Of a stretch of DNA of 64,000 nucleotides, positions 32,909-45,285 are shown piece by piece; positions within the stretch are counted from its first letter, which is position 1; the number at the start of each line of letters is the position of its first letter. This DNA comes from Caprella mutica (Eukaryota > Arthropoda > Malacostraca > Amphipoda > Caprellidae), in assembly GCA_947561585.1 (NCBI GenBank), contig CANNZV010000327.1, forward strand, positions 427,386-491,385, given 5' to 3'. The notes below the pieces were generated by a model that did not search any database, was not told the DNA's origin, and saw only the letters and a program-made list of their open reading frames with translations. Made by a program: the position numbers and the translations under genes.

Positions 32909-33359
32909 ATGTAGAAGGTATTGACACTGAAAAAAACAGCTAGGTAGGTATGATGCTTAAGTTAACATATAATAATCTAGGAAAATTAGTTTGGATATCA
33001 GTTTACAAACTGGAAGGCAGTAATCAAAATTTATTATTATAAAAGTTATATACTGATAATCAGCTCTTCAAATAACTACCTATATAAAGCCACCAAACTA
33101 TCAATCACCAATATTTTAGAATATTTAGGCAGACATTTATCAATTTATTAATGGAATTAATTAATAATTAATAATCGATCGGCAGCGATAATACTATTTA
33201 ATGCATATAACGCTATTAATTGTTTGCACTTGAACTAAAATGGTATTGAGGAGCGTTCACATTCAACATGTAACACACTTGAAACAAGATTTGAACTGAA
33301 AAGTGTTATGCGAATAAATTAGCTTTGAGGAAAGCATAAGTTGCCACTTACTCATTTGA

Positions 33360-33905
33360 TTGAACTCACATCTAAACTTTAAAAAAAGTAGCACTAACTC
33401 TCATAGTAAGTTAATTTATACACCAGATAAATAAGATTAACAGTCTTTGTGGGTTACATTATCACACTATGTCATAGTTGTTTTAACTCTTACCTAAACT
33501 TACAAAAATGTAGCGCCAACTCTCATAGTAAGTTAATTCATACACTGCAGAATACACTGGATTAACAGTCTTTGTGGGTTACAATAACACACTATGTCAT
33601 AGTTGATTTAACTCGCACCTAAAATTAAAAAAGTAGCGTCAACTCTCATAGTAAGTTAATTCATACACCAGATACATTGAAATGACAATCTTTGTGAGTT
33701 ACTTCAACACACTATGCCCTAGTTGTTTTAACATATGTCTAAACTCCCAAAATGTAACTCCAACTCTCATAGTAAGTTGATTCAATCCATAAAATGATTT
33801 GAATTAACTATGTTTGGTGACACACACGTCATAGTTGTTTTGACACACATGAAAACATGATTATAGTCAAACCAACTCACGTAATAAATTGATTCAAAGC
33901 ATAAA
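33360..33905. repeat. About 122-bp tandem repeat, 4-5 copies
   Basis: The motif AACTCTCATAGTAAGTTAAT recurs at about 33396, 33518, 33641 and 33762 (periods 121-123). Each unit also holds CTTTGTGGGTTAC and CATAGTTGTTTTAAC segments. Copies diverge by several percent. Confidence 0.85.
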
Positions 33906-34080
33906 TTGATGACCCATTAAATATGAGTAAACTTTTTTCTCTGTGTAATTATTTGAATTAATGGATAATGTTGTGTAGGAATTAATTAGGAAATAATTAT
34001 TATACATCCTCTAACATTGCATTTACAAATTAATGCTTTAATGTTAGCTGATGAATAAATTCATTTTTCATTATTAGAAG

Positions 34081-34221
34081 TAGGGCAAGTCTCGAGTTAT
34101 GGAACTCATTCACAATATCGATCATATAAGAATTTAATATTAAATAATTTCATTTTTTAAATAAGTGATTTTCTTGTAGGTTAGGAAAACTGGAACCGGT
34201 CAATAACTTGGAACTTACCCC
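34081..34221. mobile_element. MITE family B copy
   Basis: Left arm TAGGGCAAGTCTCGAGTTAT then TATCGATCATATAAGA. Right arm AATAACTTGGAACTTACCCC is its inverse. About 140 bp, no ORF. Confidence 0.65.
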
Positions 34222-34372
34222 ATTTCAACACTATTATTGATAAATGTTTTTTCTTTCAATAAAAGAAATAAAGAAATAAATGAATTCCAGAGGGAGAATT
34301 CCATTAAATTTCAGTATTCCTACCAGGACTTGGAATGCAGTTAGAGGATAACAAATAGAGAGAAAATTTACT

Positions 34373-35140
34373 GTGAAGGGGAAAAAGAAGTGAAAGGGAA
34401 AGAGAAAAGAAGGGGAAAAAGAAGTGAAGAGGCAAAAGAATTGAAGGGGAAAAAGAACTGAAAGGGAAAAAGAAGTGTAGGGGAAAAGAAGTGAAGAGGA
34501 AAAAGAAGTGAAGAGGCAAAAGAATTGAAGGGGAAAAAGAAGAGAAGGGGAAAAAGAAGTGAAGGGGAAAAAGAATTGAATGGGAAAAAGAATTGTAGAG
34601 GAAAAAGAAGTGAAGAGGCAAAAGAAGTGAAGGGGAAAAAGAAGTGAAGGGGAAAAAGAACTGAAAGGGAAAAAGAAGTGTAGGGGAAAAAGAAGTGAAA
34701 AGGAAAAAGAAGTGAGGAGGCAAAAGAAGTGAAGGGGAAAAAAAAGTGAAGGGGAAAAAGAATTGAAGGGGAAAAAGAATTGAAGAGGAAAAAGAAGTGA
34801 AGGGGAAAAAGAATTGAAGGGAAAAGAATTGAAGGGGAAAAAGAATTGAAGAGGAAAAAGAAGTGAAGAGGCAAAGAAGTGAAGGGGAAAAAGAAGTGAA
34901 GGGGAAAAAGAAGTGAAGAGGCAAAAGAAGTGAAGGGGAAAAAGAAGTGAAGGGGAAAAAGAAGTGAAGGGGAAAAAGAATTGAAGGGGAAAAAGAATTG
35001 AAGAGGAAAAAGAAGTGAAGAGGCAAAAGAAGTGAAGGGGAAAAAGAAGTGAAGGGGAAAAAGAAGTGAAGGGGAAAAAGAAGTGAAGGGGAAAAGAAGT
35101 GAAGGGGAAAAAGAAGTGAAGGGGAAAAAGAAGTGCAGGG
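34373..35140. repeat. 17-bp purine-only tandem repeat, about 45 copies
   Basis: The unit GAAGTGAAGGGGAAAAA has variants (GAATTG, AGAGGCA, GTAGGGG). Nearly every base on the plus strand is a purine. The long minus-strand ORFs over it (34304-35185, 34368-34874) read as monotonous FFPFTSFSPS repeats and are artefacts of stop-free low-complexity DNA. Confidence 0.93.
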
Positions 35141-35489
35141 AAACGTTGTGTATTTAACCCACAATGTTGTCAACCTAGCCAACACATCTCTTCATTTGAC
35201 CCACATTGTTAGTCAATATGACCCACACATCTGTTCATTCAACCACGCAATAAGTTCTCTATTCCAGCCACAACTTGGAATTCAATCAAACTACCAATAA
35301 GCTTTGTGAGTTGGAATATTCATTCCTAGTTGCAATATACATTGCCAGTACATTTGGAATATTGCACTCTCCTAATTCCCTTGAATTAGATCATAATTTG
35401 GCGATAGGGTTATAATCTCATTACCGTGCAGACATCAATGACCGTGCATCCGATATAGCACTGTGCCTGTGTGATGAATCTTCCCTTAG

Positions 35490-35540
35490 TTAGGGTAAGC
35501 TACGAGTTAGCGGACAGTTACACATCTTCGGTGAAATGAG
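35490..35540. repeat. Single arm resembling MITE family B
   Basis: AGGGTAAGCTACGAGTTAGC then GGACAGTTACACATCTTCGG matches the family B terminus. No matching right arm was found, so this is a partial copy. Confidence 0.5.
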
Positions 35541-35606
35541 AAAGTAGAAAATTTAACATTTTGTTTTTGTATCTCTATAGGTTTTCCCTATAAACGGAAA
35601 CTATCT

Positions 35607-35946
35607 TTAACCCTTTCGACGGGGATTTTTTCTGCCGAATTGAGAAACATTTTAATAGATATTTCCGTAGATTTGAGTACTAATGGATGAACTTAAATCG
35701 TCAGCAGATGTGAATATTTGATGTGGTACATATGTGTACCCTCAGTAACATGTGTACTTGAAAATGGGATATCTACAACCCAAAAGTAAAACGAAATATC
35801 GAAATGATTCATATAAATGCATCTAAATGACCAATCTCTCATCAATCAGGGTAATAAATCGACAAATTGAATTTAAAATCTTATCCATTTTCATATCGGA
35901 GTAAAATGTTGGGTCATATGTAAGCCAACCTCGTCGAAAGGGTTAT
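35607..35946. mobile_element. piggyBac-like MITE
   Basis: The left end TTAACCCTTTCGACGGGG and the right end CCTCGTCGAAAGGGTTATA form an inverted pair. TTAA at the left border and TTAT at the right are consistent with a decayed TTAA target duplication. piggyBac family ends typically read TTAACCCTTT. The interior holds a near-palindrome GGTACATATGTGTACC (about 35727). 340 bp, no transposase. Confidence 0.6.
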
Positions 35947-36389
35947 ATTACTATATTTTAACATCTATTCAAGGTACCTACAGTTTTTATTCCAATTATC
36001 ATATTGTTTGTTGAACTTTTCTCCATCCACAGTTAAATGTTCATAAAGATTTATTCATTCTTTTGAATATTATAACGTTTTTATTGATGGCTGGTGAAAA
36101 TGATTTTGTGCAAATGGTCAGAAAACGGACAATGAAGTAAGTACAAACATTAAAAATATCCCTAAAATAATCCCTCTGCTTATATTTAAATAAAACTCCA
36201 TATAACCCTGATCAAATATATTCTTGATAACGAATTGATTTATTTTGATATCAAAGCGTTGTTTTCATCTCGTGCCTTTCACTTGTCGAACCACCTACAG
36301 AATAGTAAATCCCCTCAAAATCCACCAATCCCCCAACTCCCCAAATTCCTCCTATAAAATCCCCTCCCCTTCAAAATCTCTCCCCTTTC

Positions 36390-36420
36390 CCTCCCAACCA
36401 CCCCCCCCCCCCCCCTTCGT
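36390..36420. repeat. Poly-C run
   Basis: Homopolymer C tract embedded in C/T-rich sequence; a similar run occurs at 36964-36982. Confidence 0.9.
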
Positions 36421-36806
36421 CGTTTCCCATCCATTGTCTTTTTCAATTCAAAACTGCCAACCTACTCAACAAAAAAACTCAGGAAAAGGGTAAAACTTGG
36501 CCTCTCACATGGGTCAAAGGGCCCGTACAGTCAAACGTGAAAAACTGTACTATTTATTAAAAACCACTAACGCTGGTGAAAATTTAGATTATGAACGATA
36601 TTGATGTAAAAATTTCACTAAATTTTACCGTTCACAATAATTTGCTGCTATGACAGAGAAATTGAGTAAAACAATAATTATTCAAGACGAATATTTGAAA
36701 TAAAATTCAATTTCAATATTCAATTTAGAAAGATTTTACTGCAATTAATTTCTTTAAGTACATTCACACGCTAAAATAATCTTCCAAACACACTCACACT
36801 CCTACA

Positions 36807-36831
36807 CACACACACACACACACACACACAG
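36807..36831. repeat. (CA)n microsatellite
   Basis: About 13 CA dinucleotides, ending AG, directly before a candidate exon. Confidence 0.95.
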
Positions 36832-37067
36832 GCACAGCTCTCCATGCTATCTTTGCAACTCTTGAATCCATATTTGATGTCCAGCAGAGAAGAAGGTGAG
36901 AAAACTCTCCCATTTCCACTGTCAACATAACTTGTTTGTGTACCCACCCCCTGCCCCCTCTACTCCCCCCCCCCCCCCCCCCTCCAATTCCAGATGAAAG
37001 AAGCAGTGTTTCTATTCCAGTTAAGATGAAAGTACAGCATCTTCTCCTGGGAATTCCTCTAATTTGA
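36832..37067 (+). CDS. Weak candidate: two phase-compatible exons
   Basis: Exon 36832-36895 (after the CA run's AG; GTGAGA donor) reads SMLSLQLLNPYLMSSREE. Exon 36994-37067 (after a poly-pyrimidine CCAG acceptor) reads RSSVSIPVKMKVQHLLLGI and ends in TGA. The split codon joins in phase (G plus AT). There is no domain and both splice contexts are simple-sequence tracts, so chance is a serious alternative. Confidence 0.18.
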
Positions 37068-37069
37068 TT

Positions 37070-39785
37070 TCAATGTCTGGCCCCGTCTCATGCACGGATG
37101 CTCTTGCTAGAAAAATCTACAGGGAGATTTTGCCAGGTGTGGAATTAGCTATTCAAAGTATATACTACATATGTATATAGTCAATATATTAAGAAATAAT
37201 GTAGATAAATTTAAAGAGTACAGTATTAAGAATTAGCGTATCAGATGAAATGATGGAAATATTTTAGGAAAAAAGAGTGTTTAATTAATTAAGTATTAGA
37301 TGATTGTTTTTAATTTTCTAGTTACTATAACAATCATTCAGATATCGATATTTTTTTTCAAATTTTAAATATTTGACACAAATAAACCAATATCAATAAT
37401 GCATAAACATAAATAGATATCAAAAACATTACAAATGAAGATAAGAAATAATTCCTGCATAGACAAGACTTGTTATTCCAAATACTGTTCACTAACAATC
37501 TTCAATTCAATCATTTAACGACATTGTTCGAATTATTCGTCAGTCAATTAAAGTTCACAAACTGTTGTTGTAAGTTATTCTTGGAGAGTAACTTTCACTA
37601 CAAGAATACCTGTCAAATTCACTAACTCGAGATTGAAACAAGGACCAACTTCTGCCAATCCGAATATTTAAACTTGCGTATAAATGTATAGGATGGATTA
37701 TATAATACTGTGATATGATAAGATCAGAGTTTTTTAAATGCTATAAGTACACCATATGTAAGAAAAATATATCATTATAACTATTTAACTTGCATTTTAA
37801 ATTGGTTTCCATGAAATCTGAAGAATGAGGATAAATCCATACGGTATTCAATTCGTAATTGGTAATTGTAGCTTCACCCTATGCTGTTCAAGTTAATTGT
37901 TATAGTTTCATTGTTATTGTTTCTGTTATAAATTAATCACCTGAACTACATATTTATTTTTTCTGTAATAAATTAATAAAAATCCATTTTATGCAGAAAA
38001 TATTCTTTTTTAAGAACAAAATTTATTATCAATATTAATTTCTTTTTGATAAAATCAAACATTGTTGTGGTCATAAAATTTGCCTCTTCCCCTCATCCGA
38101 TGATGTATAAGCCTAAGCCTATAAGCATATTATTATTTGATGAGTATGATATACCATTATTATCTTTTGGCTTTTTATGCAGGAAGACTTATTATTCCTG
38201 ACAAAATAATGAATTATTTGATGATTGTAAATACCTAAAAATGTTGAATTTGAATATCATGGAGAAAATCAAGAGGATGTGGAAAGAAAATTGTTACACT
38301 AATTGACGAGTAAATTTTCACCATTTCATTTTTTCCAAATTACATGTAGCCGCTCATATGCAGTATTTTTTTTAAAGCAGACCTCCTTTAAATAATTAAA
38401 AAAATTATATTTATTTAGACAATGAACATCAAAAAACAAAAGAGTAGTATGCAGTATTCTCTTTGTATTTCAACCATCTACCACAAATTCTCCGTATTTC
38501 AATCTTCTGAAGCCGTTTCATTTTTCTTGTTTTCTCATTTGACTACAATCGAACATCGGACAAGAAATTCAAATTCCACATCTGCAGTTCAGACAATTCA
38601 TTTTCGTCCACTGCCCTGTTCCGGTAGACGTGGAGAGTTCCGACGTCTTTTTTATTTTCCGAGGTTCAGTTACGACATATTCGAAAATTGAAGAACGAAT
38701 TGAGCATAGGAACTATTACAAATTAATGTATATAGTGTCTACAGTCAAATAGATCCTTTCTTCGTTAGAAAATAGAGATTGAATAAGCTAAATGATAGAT
38801 ATGGTAGAGATATTCTTTTCCCGATATAACAGGAAAATTCTCAAAATGATAAATAGTTACTTTATTCTTTTTTAGATAGGTTTAATTAATTAATTTTGAA
38901 AACAATTAATTATATCAATAACATGCCCCGTTTGTCGAAAATTTAATTTGAGTTGGTTTTTGTTATATTTTGAACAGGAACATCTAGATATCAAATTTTA
39001 ATAAATATTATCATTCATGAAAAATTAAAGTGGGTAAAAAATTTGAAATCATAAAATCGAATATTTGTACTTGGGTTCAAATCGAGGGGAAGTTTTAGGT
39101 GTTTTTTCAAACTTCCTAAGGTAAAACTTTTCAGTGAGACCTAATGTACTTTTTAGCTCATTAAGGAAATGATTTATGAGAAAAGTATGTGAAGGTTGAA
39201 TATTTTTAAAAGTTTCTTACTCATATTTGAAGTATTTACTGAAAAGATTCATAATCAAATCCATTGATCAAAAGGGCACTTAAATTCAATGTTAACGGTT
39301 ATTATGGTTACTAGCTTTTTTTACATTTAATGTAAACAACTGAACATATGCTTGAAAACTGGTAATGAATGTTCATTTTATATAAAAATTATATAATTGA
39401 GGCTTAGATTTCAATATTAACATCTTTCTATGAGAAAATGAAAACATTTTAAGCTGAATAGTGTTTGATCTATCTATGTTCCATTAAAGTTGTAGTAAGT
39501 ACCATTGAATATTTTCCATTCCACATCACTCTCCAGTCTACTATAGATTATTAATACCATATTCTTTTGACGAGCGTAATTAGCCATTCAGGTTCACAAA
39601 ATGGGAAAAAAGGAACATAGAAAAGCGCTCTGAATATTTCTCTCAGATTTCAGAAGCCGATATTCAGAAAAGAAGAGACTTTGTGCTCTGAAATATTAGA
39701 CTCGTATTGGAAATGTTAGACTTTAGCCCATTCTTCTCAATGATTTTGTCAGGTGGGAGAACTTCTCCGTGCATTGGGATTTTAA
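37070..39785. other. 2.7 kb of AT-rich DNA without recognised feature
   Basis: Long AT-rich stretch with scattered short ORFs (e.g. 38422-38691, no domain). No tandem array and no TIR pair noticed. Confidence 0.4.
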
Positions 39786-39790
39786 ACAAA

Positions 39791-40622
39791 ACTGCAATGG
39801 ATACATTGGATGCAGTACTGCAATGGATACATTGGAAGCAGAACTGCAATGGATACATTGGATGCAGTACTGCAATGGATACATTGGATGCAGTACTGCA
39901 GTGGATACATTGGATGCAGAACTGCAATGGATACGTTGGATGCAGAACTGCAGTGGATACATTGGATGCAGTACTGCAGTGGATACATTGGATGCAGAAC
40001 TGCAGTGGATGCATTTGTTGCAAACATGCAATGAATACATTGGATGCAGAACTGCAATGGATACATTGGATGCAGTACTGCAGTGGATGCATTTGTTGCA
40101 GACATGCAATGGATACATTGGATGCAGACCTGCAATGGATACATTGGATGCAGACCTGCAATGGATACATTGGATGCAGAGCTGCAATGGATACATTGTA
40201 GGCAGAACTGCAATGGATACATTGGATGCAGAACTGCAATGGATACAGTGGATGCAGAACTGCAATGGATACAGTGGATGCAGAACTGCAATGGATACAT
40301 TGGATGCAGAACTGCAATGGATACTTTGGATGCAGAACTGCAATGGATACTTTGGATGCAGAACTGCAATGGATACATTGGATGCAGAACTGCAATGGAT
40401 ACATTGGATGCAGAACTGCAATGGATACATTGGATGCAGAACTGCAATGCATACATTGGATGCAGAACTGCAATGCATACATTGGATGCGGAACTTTAAT
40501 GGATACATTGGATACAGAACTGCAAAGCATACATTGGATGCGGAACTTTAATGGATACATTGGATACAGAACTGCAAAGCATAGATTGGATGCAGAACTG
40601 CAATGGGTACATTGGATGCAGT
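39791..40622. repeat. 26-bp tandem repeat array, about 32 copies
   Basis: The unit has ACTGCAATGGATACATTGGA followed by TGCAGA. Variants include CAGTGGATGCATTTGTTGCA units and divergent last copies with CTTTAATGG. The period is not a multiple of three, so open frames run on both strands over it; none is taken as a gene. Confidence 0.95.
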
Positions 40623-40624
40623 GT

Positions 40625-41585
40625 GGTGAAATTAATGCATATCTGTTACTGAGTTTGTCTTATAATCTATCCAAATTTTAGCATAAATTTAAGATTGAAA
40701 ACAATAGTGTTACTTGTATTACTTTATTGACAAAAGGTTCAAATGGTGTTAGAATATAATCCCCAACTTTCCGAAGACGGAATTCTATTCTGGGAGTCTT
40801 TCCTCAAGTGATGATATGTAAGGTGGATTTTTGGTTCTAGGCTAGGACAGCGATAAATAAATAAATGTTGTATGAAAATTGGAGATAAATTACTATAAAA
40901 GAAAATTCTATTGAATATAATTTGCGATTCAGAGTACACTTATGAAAGCTTTATACTGAAACACAATGAAGTTAGGAGCTAAGGCCTGTTAACACAAATG
41001 TAGTGTGGATCCCCTGATTGAAGACTGAACACAGATTAGACAGAGACTACAGTATTTATAGTATAGACTATAGATTATGTGAACGAAATCCCAACAGTTG
41101 AAGATGGACATCTTAAAAAGTATTTTAAGCAATTAGCCGATCTTCAAGATGGCATCATTAAATGATATTGTTAACTTATGGACAATGCTAGAGTATGAAA
41201 TGCATTTAGTCAAATTAATTATGCCTCAAGAGGATAATTCTTTTGACAAAACAAAGATAAAATTTACTTGACAGTTTTATTATTAAATAGCACTGTTATC
41301 TTCCAAACAATATTAGAGTATGAAAATCAGCTAATCAGGCGTATTAATTTATATCCATATAGCGCGTTTTATTGGGCATTCCTTTTCGTGAACTGTCATT
41401 TAATCCATGTTTTTTCTAATAGTTACACCCCTCTAAAAGTTAAAAACAAGTTCCATCGCAGTTGTTACAATTCCAATCTTAAATGGTAATGAAACTAAGG
41501 TCAAATCCTTAATTGAATTGAAATAATTAATTATAAATAATACATTTTTAATGTGTTGAAAGGTATAAAAATGCATTCTACAAAT
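40625..41585. other. Unique AT-rich DNA
   Basis: No repeat or gene recognised. Confidence 0.35.
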
Positions 41586-41812
41586 GATCTTCTCGTGTAG
41601 TGGCCTTTGTAGATACAAATAGTATTCTTTTGCTGGTCTCCACAAATTCTAAATGATCTTCTCTTATTTTTTCTAGTGGTACAAATTGACTTTTTTCTAC
41701 CATTTCGTGGTGTTGATGTGATACAAATGGTCTTCTTTTCTTTCATCTCGTGGTGTTGATGATACAAATGGTCTTCTTTTCTTTCATCTCGTGGTCTTGA
41801 TGTGATGCAAAT
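41586..41812. repeat. Degenerate short repeats (about 43-48 bp)
   Basis: Four to five diverged units sharing GTGGT(G/C)TTGATG and ACAAATGGTCTTCTTTTCTT. Last two copies are nearly identical. Confidence 0.65.
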
Positions 41813-42534
41813 GGTGGGTCCTTTAAGTAATTTAAATAAATGAGATAAGCTCTCTCTCCTCCCATTGAAGAATGTAAACTCACTGAGAAGGGAATACCTA
41901 CCACAAGAGACTGGATTGGAGTACTCTGGAGTGTTAGCCTAGGTACCTGGGGCCCAAAGAGGATTTCCGGAGATTTACAGCAATTAATTGGATGAAAGCT
42001 CTAAGAAGTACTCTGTATTTTTGTGGAAATGATTAGTGAGGAAATGAAACAAGTTACTCTGTTTGTAGTACGAAGTGAGTTAATGAAAATTGCATTCAGT
42101 TGATTAATGTTTTACAAAGTGTGTTGTAAACTAATATTAATAACTCTGTCGAGAAATTTTCATTCAATTACTGTTTATGAATCATTCACCTGAAAATTTC
42201 TATTGTTTTGGGAAATTAGAGTAGGGCGTGGGGATTATGTGTTTTATGTTTTCATCAACAAACTACCATCCTTTACCCATTTATTTCTATAGCTTATCCC
42301 TCAGTTTATTTTGTCAGCATATAATATAGAAAATATACCTCTATGATAATAGAGCTTCCATTCATGGAGATTTTGAATTTGCATACATTGAATAGCTTCA
42401 CATAAATATCTAACTAGTGATACTAATTCCATTTATTTTCAAACCACACCTCAATTAACATCCCCAACATCTCCTATCATTGCCAAAGTCTTTACTCTTG
42501 GTCTCTCAAAGAAAATTGGCAGGAAATTCAATTA

Positions 42535-42880
42535 ATCTTACAGGAAGAGATTTGTGGCCAAGAACTGAGCCAGAGGGAAATAAACAGAACTGAGCCAGAG
42601 GAGAATGACAAGAACTGAACCTCACAGGAGAATGAAAAAATAACTGAGTCAGAGGAGAATGACTAGATCTTAGCCAGAGTAAAATCTCAAGAACGAAACC
42701 AGAGGAGAAAGAAAAGAGATTAGCAAGAGGAGAATGACAAGAACTAGGGCAGAGGAGAATGACAAGAACTGAGCAAGAGGAGAATGATAAGAACTAGGCC
42801 AGAGGAGAATGACAAGAACTGAACCAGAGGAGAATGACAAGAACTGAGCAAGAGGAGAATGACAAGAACTGAACCAGAGG
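42535..42880. repeat. About 25-bp tandem repeat
   Basis: About 13 diverged copies of GAACTGAGCCAGAGGAGAAT followed by GACAA; the right-hand copies are more uniform. Confidence 0.85.
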
Positions 42881-42884
42881 AATA

Positions 42885-44670
42885 GGAATCCACATCAAAA
42901 GTAGCCAATTACTGAGGTATATCCTGACTTATGGTCTTTGGAGGCTATGTATATATCCTATTACTGCTAAACTGATGGAATATTTTATTAGCGTGTATTT
43001 AGGATTCGTATTGATTTATATACATTCGGACACTCAATAATTACTATTGTGGTAACATAATCAATTTCATCGAATATTAATATATATATTTTGCACTGAA
43101 AGTAATATGTAATCGTGATAAGAACTATTGTGATAACGCCAATGCATTCTTGTATAAAATGGTAGTTGGTCTATTATTCACATCGATTCAGTTATAGTAA
43201 TTTTATCCTAAACAATACAACTCAAAGCTTTAGCAAATTACATGATCAAAGTACTATGACATTATTTTCTGATTGATTCATAACAAGATAACTCGATGAA
43301 GAATTGTAATTACGTCTTTTGTAGATTGCCATTTCCCTTTTGATACATTTCCCAATTCCTAAGTACTGGTGTACGCAAAAATAGAAAAACTTGAATGTAA
43401 TAGCGAGTAAAATAATGGTTATCATTTTTATTTTATTCTTGATCGACAATGAAGAAGTTCCTGATAATTAAGATATTACCCTACATAGTGAATTGAATCA
43501 GTAGCGACTTCTGGCAACTCTCAACTAGTGAATTGAAACAGTAGCGACTTGTGGCAACTCTAAACAGCCGATTCAATTATCGTCTCAACTCGGGCAATAA
43601 TTTCATTAGGAGTTCCCAGGCGATTTAAGTGTCGCTACTTTATTCCCTCGTGTTTCTTTGCTTTATTTCTAATAGTTGCGATTGCTACACTCTACTCCAT
43701 GAATTATTAATGTGGTACATGAGGCTTTGGTGGGGAGAAGTGTTATGCTATTAGATTTAATATCAATTCCAGTACCCTTTTAGTAGATTAAAAAAATATT
43801 TCGATTAGATTTTATAACATAAAAGATCTTAAATTTGAAATATGATAATATATTATATGGAGGTTTTGATTTGGAATTATTTTTATGATTGGAAATTGAA
43901 TCTGGAATTAGAAGTATGAATTTTTGTTTGAATTGAAAAAATTTAAATAAATCAAAATTACATTAAAAAAACAAAAATTAAAAGAAAGAATTATTTATTT
44001 TCTAATTCCAAAATTTGATTAGCGAAAATGTTAGATATACCAAAAAAAAAATATTCATAAAGTAACATATAATCTAAACTAGATCATATGAATGAATATA
44101 TTCAAATCATAACCTTTTTGTGTCAGAGAATGAAGCCAATTCACTATAGCAATATTATACTCACTAATTGACAGTTTTATATCAGTGATTATAAACGATA
44201 ATAGAAAGATCATCTATCTAAGACCAGAAACTATTAGACGAAATCCTATCTCAATTTACAATAAATGTGAGACAGATTATATTCTCTCGTCTGAGATTTC
44301 CGAAAAGTAAAAATGGAAATCATAAAACACTCTCAATATTCACCATTATGGACAACAATAATCCTTCCCTTCTTTATCGCTTAGCAATTCTCTGAAGGTA
44401 TGATATTTTACGATACAAATTGATCAGTATTTACCGTAATGACAATAATACCTGCCGACTCTACCTTTCTTTTTGTTAATTGGTGTCCTAGATGTAACGC
44501 CAGAGGATATCAGTTGCCCAAATCTAATCATGTGCCTAACAAATTGCCCGATAGACATCTTACTTGCATTTATCGCTCTGAGAGACATGAACTTGTATAT
44601 TTGTCAGAGGGATGGTAAGAACTGCTGATTTATGAAGAAAGAGATGTATGGAGTACTAAATACAATAGAT
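42885..44670. other. Unique AT-rich DNA with one short duplication
   Basis: A sequence including GTGAATTGAA and CAGTAGCGACTT is duplicated at about 43485 and 43525. Otherwise nothing recognised; the minus ORF 43246-43449 has no domain. Confidence 0.35.
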
Positions 44671-44679
44671 AAGAAAGAT

Positions 44680-44895
44680 ACAGGAAAACATATTGTGCAT
44701 CTACAATAGACAGGGAAAATAACTGAAAACATTTTGTGCATCTATAATAGACACGGTAAATAGATGAAAACACATTTTACATCTACAATAAACAGGGTAA
44801 AAAGATGAAAACGTATTGTACATTTACAATAAGTAGGGTAACTAGATTAAAACATGTTGTACATCTTCAATAGACAGGGTAAATATATGAAAAAA
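44680..44895. repeat. About 41-bp degenerate tandem repeat, 5 copies
   Basis: Units share ACATCTACAATAGACAGGGT and a following AAATAGATGAAAACA; each copy has several substitutions. Confidence 0.8.
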
Positions 44896-45119
44896 AATTG
44901 TAATATCTAAGATGAGCCTCTACAATAGACTATATTTCTAAACCTTTTTTATCTAACAAATATGAACAGTGTGTGTGTTATGATTCATAACAAAATAAGT
45001 CTGGTTTTGTAAAAGGTTCCAGTTTTCACTTAGACAGAACATGCTGACAATGAACATGTAAAATCGGAGAGAACAACAGCGATAAAGTTTAAAATATTTC
45101 GACAAAATTCAATTTGACA

Positions 45120-45285
45120 AGATGCTGACTCAGTGTTGTGATGTACTATCAGAGAAAAGAGTCTCTGTAGTGATGTACTATCAGAGACAAGAGTCACTGC
45201 ATGATGTACTATCAGAGAAAAGAGTCACTCCTTGATTTACTATCAGGTATAAGAGTCACTCCTTGATTTACTATCAGAGTCAATT
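45120..45285. repeat. About 33-bp degenerate tandem repeat, 5 copies
   Basis: Units share GATGTACTATCAGAGA followed by AAAGAGTCACT, decaying to TTGATTTACTATCAG at the right. Confidence 0.8.

Larger units (their letters stand above)
29683..33955. mobile_element. Possible large element with similar inverted ends and subterminal arrays
   Basis: The left end has ACACAGAGAAAGG at about 29683 and the right end the inverse, TTTTTTCTCTGTGT, at about 33945. Inside each end, motifs of the type GGTTAAAACAACTA (left) and its inverse TAGTTGTTTTAAC (right) are amplified into tandem arrays. This suggests related subterminal repeats in opposite orientation. A small exon cluster and other MITEs lie between. 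No target duplication was found, so one mobile unit is only a possibility. Confidence 0.35.

Noticed and set aside
34304..35185. 293-codon minus ORF rich in F/S/P
   Set aside because: Translation of a purine-only 17-bp repeat; stop-free by composition.
36390..36982. Poly-C runs as polypurine tract or element ends
   Set aside because: Simple homopolymers without paired ends; possibly mis-sized.
39664..40681. Multiple 150-300 codon ORFs on both strands with Cys-rich repeats
   Set aside because: Product of the 26-bp array, open in several frames; no start context, domain or splice support.
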